Source: Prauserella isguenensis (GTDB lineage Bacteria; Actinomycetota; Actinomycetes; Mycobacteriales; Pseudonocardiaceae). Taken from it: DNA of 64,000 nt. A program made the translations under genes and the position numbers. The notes under the pieces are model-generated. The model saw only the letters and a list, made by a program, of their open reading frames with translations. It was not told the DNA's origin and ran no database searches. Location of the stretch: the NCBI RefSeq assembly GCF_014191605.1, contig NZ_JACHWU010000001.1, forward strand, positions 868,001 through 932,000. The letters are read 5' to 3'. Shown in pieces: positions 1 through 8,707 of the stretch (position 1 is the first letter of the stretch; every line of letters begins with the position of its first letter).

Positions 1-2
1 TG

Positions 3-308
3 ACTCTCCTGGAACCGACTCCTTGCGGTACGCGTCAGACGCTGCGCGAAGCCGCTGCTGCGTTCGAGCGGATGGTCGACATTGTGGAGAAGTGCAATGC
101 CTCCGCGGAGCCGCACGGACCCAACGAGCTTTCGAAGGTCACGGCGGCGACGCTCTTGTCATCGTGCCGTTTAGCGGCGCAGTTCCTACGCTCCTATTCG
201 GCTTCTGACGGCGTGCCCCGTTGGCGCGCCTGCTCCAGCAGGAAGCAGCCGGAGGTGATAGCCATCGATGTGTTGGATTCCGTTCCGAAGGAGAATTCGC
301 CACCGTAG
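3..308 (+). CDS. possible 3' part of a rightward gene cut by the window edge
   Basis: A reading frame is open from the first bases of the window to a TAG at 306-308. Its first 60 or so codons read like a helical protein end (Ala/Glu/Leu-rich, then SKVTAATLLSS). I do not recognise it. The last 115 bases run antisense through the 3' end of the lipoprotein gene, so the true C-terminus may be earlier and the frame broken, or the frame may be chance. Sequence left of the window would decide. Confidence 0.2.
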   Translation, partial: TLLEPTPCGTRQTLREAAAAFERMVDIVEKCNASAEPHGPNELSKVTAATLLSSCRLAAQFLRSYSASDGVPRWRACSSRKQPEVIAIDVLDSVPKENSPP

Positions 309-793
309 GAGTCAGAGAAACTGATTTGATGGTTCTGCGGCTTGTCGTGAAACACCTGTTGACTCTCAAATCCGTAGCGTTGAGCGATCTGAGTGACGCG
401 GTCAATCACATCTGGCCAGCGATTTTCGGGGATGGGACCCTTGGACAAGCCCCCGCTGATTTGTCGGGTTCCGCCATCCCCTCCGATGTCGGGGAAGTCG
501 AAACCGCACCTAGCCCCGCTCACAGGAGTGCGGCCCTCTGGGATTTCCCACTCTGGGATGCCAGCGATGTTGACTGTGGCGTCTTGTACTTCTTTGATCA
601 TTTGTTTGTAGCGTTCGGTCATGTCTTCGAAGCTTGGCCGTTGCATCAGGGTGTTGAACTGGTCCTGGACTGTGCCGGCGTTCGGGTCGTCGTTGATGTC
701 CTTACCCTCCATTCCACATGCGGAAGCCAGCACGAGGGCCACCAGGCTCGAGGCGACCACCGCGGGCTTCACCAACCGGTGACGAACTTCCAT
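194..793 (-). CDS. LppA-like secreted lipoprotein
   Basis: A 199-residue protein. The N-terminus is a lipoprotein signal: basic start, hydrophobic stretch at about 9-23, lipobox LASAC with the acylated Cys near 26. The mature part (CGFDFPDIGGDGG near 95; a FSDSYGGEFSFGTES stretch in the C-terminal third) resembles the LppA family of actinobacterial lipoproteins, whose function is unknown. It is probably anchored on the outer face of the membrane. Its start lies 25 bp inside the upstream hydrolase gene, so the two are co-transcribed and probably translationally coupled. Base composition is poorer in G+C than the region beyond 3.5 kb, which suggests transfer. Confidence 0.7.
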   Translation of the reverse strand: MEVRHRLVKPAVVASSLVALVLASACGMEGKDINDDPNAGTVQDQFNTLMQRPSFEDMTERYKQMIKEVQDATVNIAGIPEWEIPEGRTPVSGARCGFDFPDIGGDGGTRQISGGLSKGPIPENRWPDVIDRVTQIAQRYGFESQQVFHDKPQNHQISFSDSYGGEFSFGTESNTSMAITSGCFLLEQARQRGTPSEAE

Positions 794-2595
794 GCTGCTT
801 CTGCTCCCTGTTTGATGTCCGACGCCACGTTGCGGCCGGCCTGGCCTGCGACGTCGCCCATGTCGGTGTTGTTTCCTTGTACGACTCGATCGTCTGGACC
901 ATCTGGATTGTCGGGATGGTGTAGCCCTGCCACGACAGCTGCCATATTGTGCTGGCTCGTGCTGTCGGGCGTGAAGTAGCCACTGTGGCCTTCGACGCCT
1001 TTGAGGTCTCGGCCGGTCGGCGACTGCTCGGCGGGTACCGCTCCGGTCTCGCCGTGTTGCATCCCGGGCATCGAGGACGGGTCTTCGCCGAGGTGTCCGC
1101 TGCGGCCGATGTCGGCGACCGGGTCGTTATCGGCTTCCAACGACATGACATGCCCATCGGGAACATTCAAGTCCGAGGTATTGCCGGTGCCGAGACCGGG
1201 AGAACCAAACATGATGGCGTCATCCACACCGGTGCCACCCTGCAATGCGTGGGATGAAGTCAGCGAACCGTAGGAGTGGCCCAACGAGGTAAGATGTGGC
1301 GGGTTGTCTCCCCGGCTGGCATCGATGCCGTTCAGGAACGAATTTAGCTCCCTGCCGCCTTCTTTTGCGGCGGTATCGTTGGCCACGCTCCCGCCGGGGC
1401 TAAACATGCCTTCGTCTGCTTGTGGGGCTTGGTAGCCGATATAGGTCACCGTGGCGAAACTGTCGCCGCCATTCCCGGCCCGGTCGGCCAGTTGTTCGGA
1501 CTTTGTCTTAAGGTCAGCCATGTTCTGGTCGTAGTTTTCAAGGCTGCCGTCGACGGTCGAGGTGAATCCGGGAGTGAACACGGCGACGTGGTCGGCGTTG
1601 TCGACGTCGCCGTTGGCGACCGCAGCTTCGGCTCGCGTTTTGGACAGGTCGAGTTCGAGAAGGTGTCGGTTGGGAAGGGTAGGGTCGTTGATTAGGCCTT
1701 CCACCTTTTCGACCGATGCGATCTTGGCTTCCAGTTCGCCGATGTTGGAGTTCTCGAGGCCAAGAATGTCCTTGTATCCGGGGTTGTCCTCTTTCGCCTG
1801 TGCGAGTTGTGTTCGCAGGTCCTGTTTGCTTTGTGCCAGGATGTCCCTGTTGGCGATGTCGCGATATTTGGCCGAAACGCCGTCGCGGTTGCCGACCAGT
1901 TTCGGGTAGTCCTTCGTGAAGCGGTCTCGTTGCGCCTTGGACAAGCTCGCCCACCAAGCCGCATTCTGGGCCGGTGTCGCGTCGCCCGATGGCGGCGTGG
2001 GGATGCTGAGGGAGCCGAGAGCTGCGCCGGCGTTTCCCGCCGCAGCCAGGGTGACGGAGTCGTTGCTCATCGCGCCGGCGTCGACGGTGTCTGCTGCCAG
2101 GACGCGGTCGAGTACGGTGCAGAAATCTTTGTCGACGTCGTTGGCGCTGCGCAGGACTTGCCGCACGCGTTCCTGGATCTCCTTGGCGAGGGATGCGCGT
2201 TCGTTGGCGACTGACTCCTTTTGACCTTCCGGGATGTCCGGTGGCGGCCCCTGGTCGATGACGGAACCGTCGTCGCCGATGCGGAAGTGGTTTGCGCTGG
2301 CGAGCTGCTCGGCTTCCTTGACGCCGTTCTTGACGCCGCTGATTGCGTCTGCGGTGGCGGCAATGGCACGCCTGGCTGCGGCGATTTCAGCGGTCCACTC
2401 TTGGAGGCTATCGATGATCTGGTTCCCGCGCTGAGCGGCTGCGGTGGCGGCTTCACCGGTCCAGCCGTCCGGCGCGTTCACTTTCCCGAGGTCTTCACCA
2501 GCGGTAGTCAGCTCGTTGTACTCACGATTCAGCGGACCGACGGCATCGGAGAGAGGTTCGCTGTCCCATCGGGTCACATCGCCCCAGGTGACCAT
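769..2595 (-). CDS. DUF1023 alpha/beta hydrolase with N-terminal ESX-type helical domain
   Basis: A 608-residue protein. Residues about 1-130 are helical and Ala-rich with a WTGEAA motif, like the WXG/EspR-type N-terminal domains of type VII secretion cargo. The C-terminal half is a DUF1023 alpha/beta-hydrolase: nucleophile elbow GHSYGS (Ser near 441), acid candidate in EADNDPVAD (about 489-491), His in GHSGYF (about 537). Such proteins are common in actinobacteria and often sit with small WXG100-like genes, as here; substrates are unknown. Its start overlaps the upstream stop by one base (TGATG), so translation is coupled. No signal peptide is visible; export by an ESX-like system is inference. 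Confidence 0.8.
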   Translation of the reverse strand: MVTWGDVTRWDSEPLSDAVGPLNREYNELTTAGEDLGKVNAPDGWTGEAATAAAQRGNQIIDSLQEWTAEIAAARRAIAATADAISGVKNGVKEAEQLASANHFRIGDDGSVIDQGPPPDIPEGQKESVANERASLAKEIQERVRQVLRSANDVDKDFCTVLDRVLAADTVDAGAMSNDSVTLAAAGNAGAALGSLSIPTPPSGDATPAQNAAWWASLSKAQRDRFTKDYPKLVGNRDGVSAKYRDIANRDILAQSKQDLRTQLAQAKEDNPGYKDILGLENSNIGELEAKIASVEKVEGLINDPTLPNRHLLELDLSKTRAEAAVANGDVDNADHVAVFTPGFTSTVDGSLENYDQNMADLKTKSEQLADRAGNGGDSFATVTYIGYQAPQADEGMFSPGGSVANDTAAKEGGRELNSFLNGIDASRGDNPPHLTSLGHSYGSLTSSHALQGGTGVDDAIMFGSPGLGTGNTSDLNVPDGHVMSLEADNDPVADIGRSGHLGEDPSSMPGMQHGETGAVPAEQSPTGRDLKGVEGHSGYFTPDSTSQHNMAAVVAGLHHPDNPDGPDDRVVQGNNTDMGDVAGQAGRNVASDIKQGAEAAWKFVTGW

Positions 2596-2912
2596 CAGAT
2601 CGGCTCCTGTCCGCCGGAGTGGCCGGTTCGTGGAGTGAGGTCCTCCTCGGCCACGGCGTCACTGCTCCGGTACTGCTCGGCGGCTGTGGCTAGGTTCTGT
2701 GCGTACTGCTCCAGCGCTCCCGCGGTCCTCGCGCCCTTGCCTTTCCAGGACTCCTTGACCCTGGCCAGCTTGGCGGTTGCCTCCGAACCCGGCATCCCTG
2801 CGTTGCCGCCGGGCAAAGCTGACGCCGGGTCGACATTGCGCACCGCTTCGGCAACATCACCAGCGGCGTCACCGCTGCTCGCGATCTCGGTGATCTTTGC
2901 TTCGAATCCCAT
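2595..2912 (-). CDS. small ESX-associated helical protein
   Basis: A 105-residue protein starting at the ATG at 2912, chosen because an AGGGGGG Shine-Dalgarno lies about 8 nt upstream; a longer reading to 2969 has no such support. The body is Ala/Glu-rich and helical, with a VKESWKGKGARTAG segment like the W-x-G turn of WXG100 or DUF2563-type proteins. It is first in a tight three-gene operon with the DUF1023 hydrolase and the lipoprotein, a frequent arrangement for type VII secretion partners. Family assignment rests on size, composition and context. Confidence 0.6.
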   Translation of the reverse strand: MGFEAKITEIASSGDAAGDVAEAVRNVDPASALPGGNAGMPGSEATAKLARVKESWKGKGARTAGALEQYAQNLATAAEQYRSSDAVAEEDLTPRTGHSGGQEPI

Positions 2913-3143
2913 GCCGGCCCCCCTGACCGTAGCCGTGCAATCACAGCCTGCCACCGGGCAAGCGACCATTCAACGACAGCGCCCAAGGTCAGGGGTATCA
3001 CTGTCGGCAATGGGCACGCCTACGTGTACCGAAGGTGAGTAGTCCTGCCTATGCGGCTAGCGCCACCAGGTCGTGCCGGGTGCGCCGTCCATCGTCGATG
3101 GGGGAGGCTGTCCAGCCGCCGGCTGCGCGTACGAGGTCGGTGC

Positions 3144-3332
3144 GCCTCTTTCGCGGACCTCATGGCTCGGATGGGCCACGACGACATGCGGGCGGCTCTG
3201 ATCTATCAGCGGGCTACCAGCGAGGCCGATCGGATGATCGCTGACCGGCTTTCAGCTCTGGTCGACGAGCACCTAAAAGGGTGTTCGGAGGACGATGCCG
3301 AGGAGGCTGAGGACGAGACGTCCGCCGACTGA
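3144..3332 (+). pseudogene. C-terminal remnant of a tyrosine integrase next to tRNA-Gly
   Basis: The frame encodes FADLMARMGHDDMRAALIYQ followed by RATSEADRMIADRLSALVDEH. This closely matches the C-terminal H...Y box of actinobacterial phage/pSAM2-type integrases (MGH...AALIYQHAT...). The upstream Arg and HxxR boxes are absent and the preceding sequence is not integrase-like, so this is a decayed relic. It points toward the tRNA-Gly 3' end less than 100 bp away, the classic geometry of an integrated element using a tRNA 3' end as attB. The element would extend to the left, where composition is AT-richer. Confidence 0.65.
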
Positions 3333-3378
3333 TGTTGCTGGCATGTTGTTGGCGGGCTCGCGCGGTCCCGGCACGACA

Positions 3379-3419
3379 AAGGCCCAGGTCCGAAGTGGAT
3401 GGCTTCTGACCTGGGCCTT
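3379..3419 (-). terminator. hairpin terminator of tRNA-Gly
   Basis: A perfect 12-bp inverted repeat, AAGGCCCAGGTC / GACCTGGGCCTT, with a second GAAG/CTTC pair inside the loop, lies just 3' of the tRNA on the minus strand. A short T-rich run (TTTGT) follows. It fits an intrinsic terminator. Confidence 0.7.
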
Positions 3420-3425
3420 CGTGGT

Positions 3426-3499
3426 TGGAGCGGATGACGGGAATCGAACCCGCGTTCTCAGCTTGGGAAGCTGATGTTCTACCATTGAACTACATCCGC
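3426..3499 (-). tRNA. tRNA-Gly (anticodon CCC)
   Basis: The minus strand folds as a complete cloverleaf. The acceptor stem is GCGGATG/CATCCGC; the D-arm contains AGTTCAATGGTAGAAC; the anticodon stem TCAGC/GCTGA closes the loop TTCCCAA with CCC at 34-36; the T-arm is GCGGGTTCGATTCCCGT. The discriminator is T and CCA is encoded (TCCA). It reads GGG glycine codons. The 3' end is a likely integration site for the element represented by the integrase remnant at 3144-3332. Confidence 0.95.
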
Positions 3500-3512
3500 C
3501 TGCTGCCGACCG

Positions 3513-3540
3513 ATCTTACAACGTCCGCGCGGATCGTCAC
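3513..3540 (-). promoter_or_regulatory. candidate tRNA-Gly promoter
   Basis: On the minus strand GTGACG (-35-like) and TAAGAT (-10-like) are separated by 16 bp and end about 13 bp before the tRNA 5' end. Match and position fit a housekeeping promoter; not otherwise supported. Confidence 0.45.
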
Positions 3541-3585
3541 CCCCACCCCCGGTCCACCCCTCCGCTTGACGTTCGCGGCCTCGAG

Positions 3586-3603
3586 TGACAACACTTGTTG
3601 TCA
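3586..3603. promoter_or_regulatory. perfect palindrome upstream of the MpaB/Lcp-like gene
   Basis: TGACAACA-CT-TGTTGTCA is a perfect 8+8 dyad ending 32 bp before the ATG at 3636, with a TTGACG at 3566-3571 that could be the -35. A repressor dimer bound here would block transcription. TetR-type control is known for some latex-clearing-protein genes, but no regulator gene is adjacent. Confidence 0.4.
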
Positions 3604-3635
3604 TCACCTGGACGGGTCGTGCGAAGGAGCATGCG

Positions 3636-4868
3636 ATGAGCGTCGACGACGAGCGATTGCCCGAGCCCGATTTCCTGCGCACCGGCGGGTTTCGCCTGGC
3701 CACGCGACTGTATGCGCCCGGTGACGTCCGCGGCACTCGGCGTCAACTCGACACGTTCCGCGAGTACGCCCAGACGGCCGACCCGCTCGCCGACGACCTC
3801 GTCGCGCTCATCGAACGCCTGCCCGACGGCGAGGGCCGAGCCCTCTTCGAACGCGCGCTCACCGACGGCATCGACGCCATCCCAGATCCGCCCGCTGAAC
3901 TGACCGCGTTCTTCCGTCACGTGGAAGCCACGCCGTACTGGGTCGACCACGCCCGCATCGACGCCGGTGCCCGCGCCGTCGTCCGCACCGGCCTGCTCGG
4001 TCTGTTCCCCCTCGGCGACATGGCCCTCATGGGCGGCTATCTGTCGTCCAGGGCGACGAAGCCCCTGGTCGGCACCGGCGCGCTCATCGAGGACATGGCG
4101 CCGAAACGACTCGTCGAAACCACGAACTGGTGGCTCGACGTCACCACGCCCGGCGCACTGCGCACCCACGAACACGGCTACGCCGCCGCGCTGCGCGTCC
4201 GCCTCGTGCACGCGCACGTCCGCGCGGCCATGAACCGTCGCCCCGACTGGGACTACGACGCCTGGGACCGGCCCATCAACCAGGTCCAGACCGTCGGCAC
4301 GCTCCTGCTGTTCTCACTGGTCTACGTGCTGGGCATGCAGCTGCTCGGCGTCCGCTACACCGACGACGAACGCGCCGACATCCACCACCTGTGGCGCTAC
4401 ATCGGCTGGCTCATGGGCATCACCGACGAACTCCTCCCCGCCACCGAGGACGACTCCTGGCGCCTTCTCTGGCTGCTCGCCACCAGCGAATTCATCCCCG
4501 ACGACGACTCGAAACGCCTCGCCGCCGCGCTGCTCACCGCACACGAAGGCGTCGGCGAGGGACGCGGTGCCCTGGGAAGTGTGCTCGCCCAGCTGTCGGT
4601 GCGGTTGCACGGCTCGGTCAGCAGGCTCGTGCTCGGCAAGGACAACTCCGACTTCCTCGGCCTGCCGAACGACCCGGTGGCGCAGGGCGCCGTGCTCGCG
4701 GGTGCGGCCGCCAACTTCGCGGCCGAGAGCGTGCGGCGCGTCCTACCCGGCGCAACAGCGGTGCAGGAACGCATCGGCGAGTTCGGGCGCAAGCAGTACC
4801 AGCGCAGGCTCGGCTCGGTGTTCCGCATCGACCGCACGTACGCACGTCACATGCGCGCCGCGGCCTGA
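3636..4868 (+). CDS. oxygenase MpaB / latex-clearing-protein family (DUF2236)
   Basis: A 410-residue protein. The start is the ATG at 3636, preceded by AAGGAG at 3624-3629. It is a full-length member of the MpaB/rubber-oxygenase (Lcp) catalytic-domain family: helical throughout, with LSSRATKPLVGTG, RLVHAHVRAAMNRR (a likely haem-ligand His region) and a middle hydrophobic helix TLLLFSLVYVLGMQLLG. Lcp proteins are b-type haem dioxygenases that cleave polyisoprene, but most actinobacterial members have unknown substrates. No export signal is seen, so a cytoplasmic oxygenase is more likely than a secreted rubber oxygenase. Confidence 0.8.
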   Translation: MSVDDERLPEPDFLRTGGFRLATRLYAPGDVRGTRRQLDTFREYAQTADPLADDLVALIERLPDGEGRALFERALTDGIDAIPDPPAELTAFFRHVEATPYWVDHARIDAGARAVVRTGLLGLFPLGDMALMGGYLSSRATKPLVGTGALIEDMAPKRLVETTNWWLDVTTPGALRTHEHGYAAALRVRLVHAHVRAAMNRRPDWDYDAWDRPINQVQTVGTLLLFSLVYVLGMQLLGVRYTDDERADIHHLWRYIGWLMGITDELLPATEDDSWRLLWLLATSEFIPDDDSKRLAAALLTAHEGVGEGRGALGSVLAQLSVRLHGSVSRLVLGKDNSDFLGLPNDPVAQGAVLAGAAANFAAESVRRVLPGATAVQERIGEFGRKQYQRRLGSVFRIDRTYARHMRAAA

Positions 4869-4892
4869 TTCCCGCGGCGATAGGGTGGGCCC

Positions 4893-5474
4893 GTGTTGCT
4901 CAGTGACCGCGACCTCCGCAAGGAGCTCGACGCAGGCCGGCTCGCCGTCGACCCGTACGGGCCGCAGATGCTCCAGCCGTCGAGCATCGACGTGCGCCTC
5001 GACCGGTTCTTCCGTGTCTTCGACAACACGAAGTACACGCACATCGACCCGTCGTTGCAGCAGGACGAGCTCACCTCGCTCGTCGAGAAGACCGACGGCG
5101 AGGCGTTCGTGCTGCACCCCGGCGAGTTCGTCCTCGGCTCGACGTTCGAGATCTTCAGCCTGCCCGACGACCTCGCGGGCCGCCTCGAAGGCAAATCGTC
5201 ACTCGGCAGGCTCGGCCTGTTGACGCACTCGACCGCCGGATTCATCGACCCCGGGTTCGACGGGCACATCACCCTCGAACTGTCGAACGTGGCCAACCTG
5301 CCGATCACGCTGTGGCCGGGCATGAAGATCGGCCAGCTGTGCCTGTTCCGGCTCACCAGCTCCAGCGAACACCCCTACGGCTCCAGTGAGGCAGGCTCCA
5401 AGTATCAGGGCCAGCGTGGGCCGACCCCGAGCCGCGCGTACCGCAACTTCGACCGCGTCGACACCGCCCGATGA
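4893..5474 (+). CDS. dcd: dCTP deaminase, probably bifunctional deaminase/dUTPase
   Basis: A 193-residue protein starting at GTG 4893. It makes dUTP (and in mycobacterial and archaeal homologues dUMP directly) from dCTP for thymidylate synthesis. The family core is clear: [12 protein letters not shown] at the N-terminus, [22 protein letters not shown], the active-site region [20 protein letters not shown] and the C-terminal tail [13 protein letters not shown] that closes over the nucleotide. Length equals the M. tuberculosis enzyme (Rv0321). Bifunctionality is inferred from that relationship. It follows the MpaB-like gene by 24 bp. Confidence 0.95.
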   Translation: MLLSDRDLRKELDAGRLAVDPYGPQMLQPSSIDVRLDRFFRVFDNTKYTHIDPSLQQDELTSLVEKTDGEAFVLHPGEFVLGSTFEIFSLPDDLAGRLEGKSSLGRLGLLTHSTAGFIDPGFDGHITLELSNVANLPITLWPGMKIGQLCLFRLTSSSEHPYGSSEAGSKYQGQRGPTPSRAYRNFDRVDTAR

Positions 5475-5580
5475 AGGTCGAGACCTCACAGGAGGTCAGC
5501 GCGCTGCGGCCGTGACGCGTGGCTGATCCGTCTCACAGAACGGTTCGACAAGTCACTCGTTGGTGGTAGCTTGCCCGGTC

Positions 5581-6384
5581 GTGGCTACCCCGACCCCTCG
5601 ATACCGCGCCGCGCTGGTGACGCTCAGCGTGCTCGTCGGAGTCGCGAGTGCCGTGGGCGGCCACCTGCTGTGGTCCGAAGCGGACTCTTCGGACACGGCT
5701 CAGGTCGCAGGTCCGAGCAGTGGTCTGGAACGGCAACCGCCCGAGCCGTCGCCCACAGCCTCCGCGGGCCATCCGGGTGGACCCGGCGCCGAGACCCCCG
5801 CGAGCCCCGCCCCCGCGACGGCGTCGGTCTCGCTACCCGACGAGACGCCCACCACGACGACCGTCGATCCCGCACCGCCCACCCGCACGTCGTCGTCCCA
5901 GCCGACGACCACCCCGTCCGAGGACTCCACCACGCCGACCACGAGCGCACCGACCTCCGGTTCCGGCAGCACCTCACCGACGACCGGCCCCACGACGACC
6001 ACCGGTGACCGCACCGACCAGCCGCTCGAGGACCTCGCCCAGTACGTCAACGAGGAACGCGTCCTCGCGGGTTGCTCCCCTGCCCGCGTCGCCCCGGAGC
6101 TCGGCGAATCCGCGGAGGCGCACAGCGACGACATGTCCCGCCAGGGCAGGTTGTCGCACAACTCGTCCGACGGCACGTCCTTCGAGGAACGCGTCGAATC
6201 ACACGGCTACGACGACCCCGCGGCCGAGAACCTCGCGATGGGCGTGACGTCGGCGCGCGCCGTCGTCGACAACTGGATGGCACAGGACGCCCACAGCGCC
6301 AACATCACCGACTGCGACGTCACTGCCCTCGGCGTCGGCCTCAACGAGAACGGCTGGTACTGGACCCTCGACCTCGGCTACTGA
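5581..6384 (+). CDS. secreted or membrane-anchored CAP-domain protein
   Basis: A 267-residue protein, start chosen as GTG 5581. A short basic N-terminus and one hydrophobic segment (about 10-32) act as signal or anchor. A Pro/Thr/Ser-rich linker of about 100 residues follows, rich in TTT and PTT runs and likely cell-wall spanning or glycosylated. The C-terminal about 115 residues are a CAP/SCP domain: LAQYVNEERVLAGC, HSDDMSRQGRLSHNSSDGTS, AENLAMG, and a closing YWTLDLGY. Extracellular CAP proteins are widespread in actinobacteria; the molecular role is not established. Confidence 0.85.
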   Translation: MATPTPRYRAALVTLSVLVGVASAVGGHLLWSEADSSDTAQVAGPSSGLERQPPEPSPTASAGHPGGPGAETPASPAPATASVSLPDETPTTTTVDPAPPTRTSSSQPTTTPSEDSTTPTTSAPTSGSGSTSPTTGPTTTTGDRTDQPLEDLAQYVNEERVLAGCSPARVAPELGESAEAHSDDMSRQGRLSHNSSDGTSFEERVESHGYDDPAAENLAMGVTSARAVVDNWMAQDAHSANITDCDVTALGVGLNENGWYWTLDLGY

Positions 6385-6403
6385 CCGTCGCCGGGCCCTG
6401 GGA

Positions 6404-6458
6404 CCCCAAGGGAACCTCGATGGCCGGGCCCTGTGTCCCCCAAGGTGCCCTGGGGGCG
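6404..6458. repeat. CCCCAAGGG-type intergenic hairpin repeat (degenerate copy)
   Basis: Between the convergent CAP-protein and acyl-CoA dehydrogenase genes lies CCCCAAGGGAACC...CCCCCAAGGTGCCCTGGGGG. It is related to the better copies at 60059-60112 and 62378-62430. At this site it could serve as a bidirectional terminator. Confidence 0.5.
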
Positions 6459-6481
6459 CCCACCGTCGACTAGGGCGGATG

Positions 6482-8110
6482 TCACTCGGTCGGCGTGATG
6501 CGGTTGAGGATGCGGTTCGTGTCGACGCCGGTGGGCAGCGTGCCGAAGGCCGCGCCCCAGTCGCCCGCGAGCCGGGAGGCGCAGAACGCGTCGGCGACCG
6601 CCTCGTCGCCGTGCCGTACCAGCAGCGAGCCCTGCAGTACCAGGGCGAGCCGCTCCACCAGCCGCCGCGCCCGGTATTCCACATCGGACAGATCCGCGAG
6701 CTCCTTGCGTACACCGGCGACCGCCTCGTCGAGCCGACCGTCCACACCGGACGCCGCGTCGAGCTCGGAGATCAGTGCCTCCACCGAGTCCGGCTGTTTC
6801 GCCATGGCACGCAACGTGTCCAGCGCGGCGACGTTGCCCGACCCCTCCCAGATCGACGACAGCGGCGACTCGCGGAACAGCCGCGGCATGCCCGACTCCT
6901 CGACATAACCGTTGCCGCCAAGGCATTCCAGAGCCTCGGCCGCGTGCGCCGGCGCCCGCTTGCACACCCAGTACTTCGTCACAGCCAGCGCCAGCCGCCG
7001 GAACGCCGCCTCACCGTCGTCGGCCGCCGCACGATCGCTCGCACCGGCCAGGCGCATCGCCACGAGCGTCGCCGCCTCCGACTCGACGGCCAGATCCGCC
7101 AGCACGTTCGCCATCGCAGGGTGCTCGGCCAGCCGGGCGCCGAACGTCGACCGGTGCCGCGCGTGGTGCGCCGCCCGCACCGTGCCGTAGCGCATCCCCG
7201 CGGCCCCTCCGATGACGCAGTCCAGCCGCGTGTTCGACACCATCTCGATGATCGTGCGGACGCCGCGGCCCTCCTCGCCGACGAGCCACCCGACCGCGCC
7301 GTCGTACTCGATCTCGGCCGACGCGTTGGACTTGTTGCCCAGCTTGTCCTTGAGTCGCTGCAGGTGGATGGTATTGCGCGAACCGTCGGGCAGCACGCGC
7401 GGCAGCAGGAAACACGACAGGCCGCCCGGGGCCTGCGCGAGCGTCAGGAACACGTCCGACATCGGCGCCGACGTGAACCACTTGTGCCCCGTCAGCGTGT
7501 ACGTGCCGCCACCTGCCGGGGTCGCGGTCGTCGTGTTGGCGCGCACGTCCGAACCGCCCTGCTTCTCGGTCATCGACATGCCCGCGATGAGGCCGCGTTT
7601 GCCCGTCGGCACGCGCAGGCCGTAGTCGTACCGCCGCGCCGCCAACAGCGGCTCGTAGACGTCGGCGAGCTGCGGGCTGTGCCGCAACGTCGGCACTGCC
7701 GAGTACGTCATCGAGATCGGGCACGTGTGACCCGCCTCGTTCTGGCTCCACACGTAGAACTTCGCCGCCCGCGCCACGTGCGCGCCGGGGCGCGAGTCCT
7801 GCCACGGCGCGGCGTGCAGGCCACGGGAGACCGCCACGTCCATCAGGTCGTGCCAGTGCGTGTGGAAGTCCACCTCGTCGATCCGGTGACCCACACGGTC
7901 GTGGGTGCGCAGCACCGGCGGGTTCTCGTTCACCAGCCTGCCCCACTCCTGTACGGGTTCGCTGCCCGCGAGTGCGCCGAGTTCGTGCACCTCGTCGGCC
8001 GCCCAGTCCGCGCCCTCGCGTGACAGCGCGGCGAGCAGTGTCGGGTCGTCGGCGACGTCGTGGCCGGTCAGCTGCGGCACCTGGTTCGTCACGTCATGGG
8101 TTGCCGGCAT
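6482..8110 (-). CDS. AidB-like acyl-CoA dehydrogenase
   Basis: A 542-residue flavoprotein of the acyl-CoA dehydrogenase superfamily. The length, the extended N-terminal domain and the motifs MTEKQGGSDVR, GHKWFTSAPMSD, STFGARLAEHPAM and RESPLSSIWEGSGNV place it in the AidB branch. E. coli AidB is an FAD protein of the alkylation response with weak isovaleryl-CoA dehydrogenase activity. The gene is second in an operon with the TetR regulator, whose 3' end overlaps its start by 17 bp, so TetR control is likely. Whether it acts on acyl-CoA or in DNA protection cannot be read from sequence. Confidence 0.88.
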   Translation of the reverse strand: MPATHDVTNQVPQLTGHDVADDPTLLAALSREGADWAADEVHELGALAGSEPVQEWGRLVNENPPVLRTHDRVGHRIDEVDFHTHWHDLMDVAVSRGLHAAPWQDSRPGAHVARAAKFYVWSQNEAGHTCPISMTYSAVPTLRHSPQLADVYEPLLAARRYDYGLRVPTGKRGLIAGMSMTEKQGGSDVRANTTTATPAGGGTYTLTGHKWFTSAPMSDVFLTLAQAPGGLSCFLLPRVLPDGSRNTIHLQRLKDKLGNKSNASAEIEYDGAVGWLVGEEGRGVRTIIEMVSNTRLDCVIGGAAGMRYGTVRAAHHARHRSTFGARLAEHPAMANVLADLAVESEAATLVAMRLAGASDRAAADDGEAAFRRLALAVTKYWVCKRAPAHAAEALECLGGNGYVEESGMPRLFRESPLSSIWEGSGNVAALDTLRAMAKQPDSVEALISELDAASGVDGRLDEAVAGVRKELADLSDVEYRARRLVERLALVLQGSLLVRHGDEAVADAFCASRLAGDWGAAFGTLPTGVDTNRILNRITPTE

Positions 8111-8699
8111 CGGGCGCTCCTAGGGCTCGCAGGGTGAACGTGGACAGCTCGTCGACCGCGTCCTCGCCGCCCGAGGTCAGCGGTCCGATCATGACCTCGG
8201 CGACGGCGCCGACGATCGCGGCGGCGGTCAGCGGGGCCTGTTGCGGTGGCAGCGTGCCGTCGCGCACGCCCTCGCCGATCCGGGCGGCGACGACGTCGCG
8301 GAACGCGCGGCGGAACACGATGCGCTCGGCCTCGACCGGAGCGTCGACCGGTTCCGCGAGCAGTGCGTACGCCAGCCGCGGTGCCTTGAGAGCGCGCGCG
8401 GCGAACGTGTCGACGACGGCGACGACGCGCTCGCCTGCCGACCCCGGCTGCTGTGCCGCGCGTTCGACGGCCTCGACCTCGCGCGTCACCAGCTGCCGGA
8501 ACAGCTCCGCGACCAGCTCCGCCTTGCTGCCGAAGTACCGGTACACGCTGCCCGTGGCGACGCCCGCACCCTCGGCGACCGCGGCCACGGAACAGCCCGC
8601 GTAGCCACGTGTGGCCAGCAGTTCGACGGCGGCGTCGAAGATCGCGGCACGCTGGGAATCCATGCGTGCCTGAATCTGCGGGGTGCGGCGGTACACCAT
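8094..8699 (-). CDS. TetR/AcrR regulator of the AidB-like gene
   Basis: A 201-residue protein. The N-terminal helix-turn-helix is typical (AIFDAAVELLATRGYAGCSV...GVATGSVYRYFGSKAELV). The start at 8699 is preferred over 8735 because the conserved HTH begins soon after it and the candidate operator then lies upstream rather than within the gene. The 3' end overlaps the acyl-CoA dehydrogenase start. Autoregulation through the dyad at 8708-8723 is inferred. The ligand is probably an acyl-CoA or alkyl compound, by analogy only. Confidence 0.85.
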   Translation of the reverse strand: MVYRRTPQIQARMDSQRAAIFDAAVELLATRGYAGCSVAAVAEGAGVATGSVYRYFGSKAELVAELFRQLVTREVEAVERAAQQPGSAGERVVAVVDTFAARALKAPRLAYALLAEPVDAPVEAERIVFRRAFRDVVAARIGEGVRDGTLPPQQAPLTAAAIVGAVAEVMIGPLTSGGEDAVDELSTFTLRALGAPDAGNP

Positions 8700-8707
8700 G
8701 TCAAGTA

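Noticed and set aside
3544-4217. Minus-strand frame opposite the MpaB-like gene
   Set aside because: Antisense of a well-supported oxygenase gene; no start signal or family.
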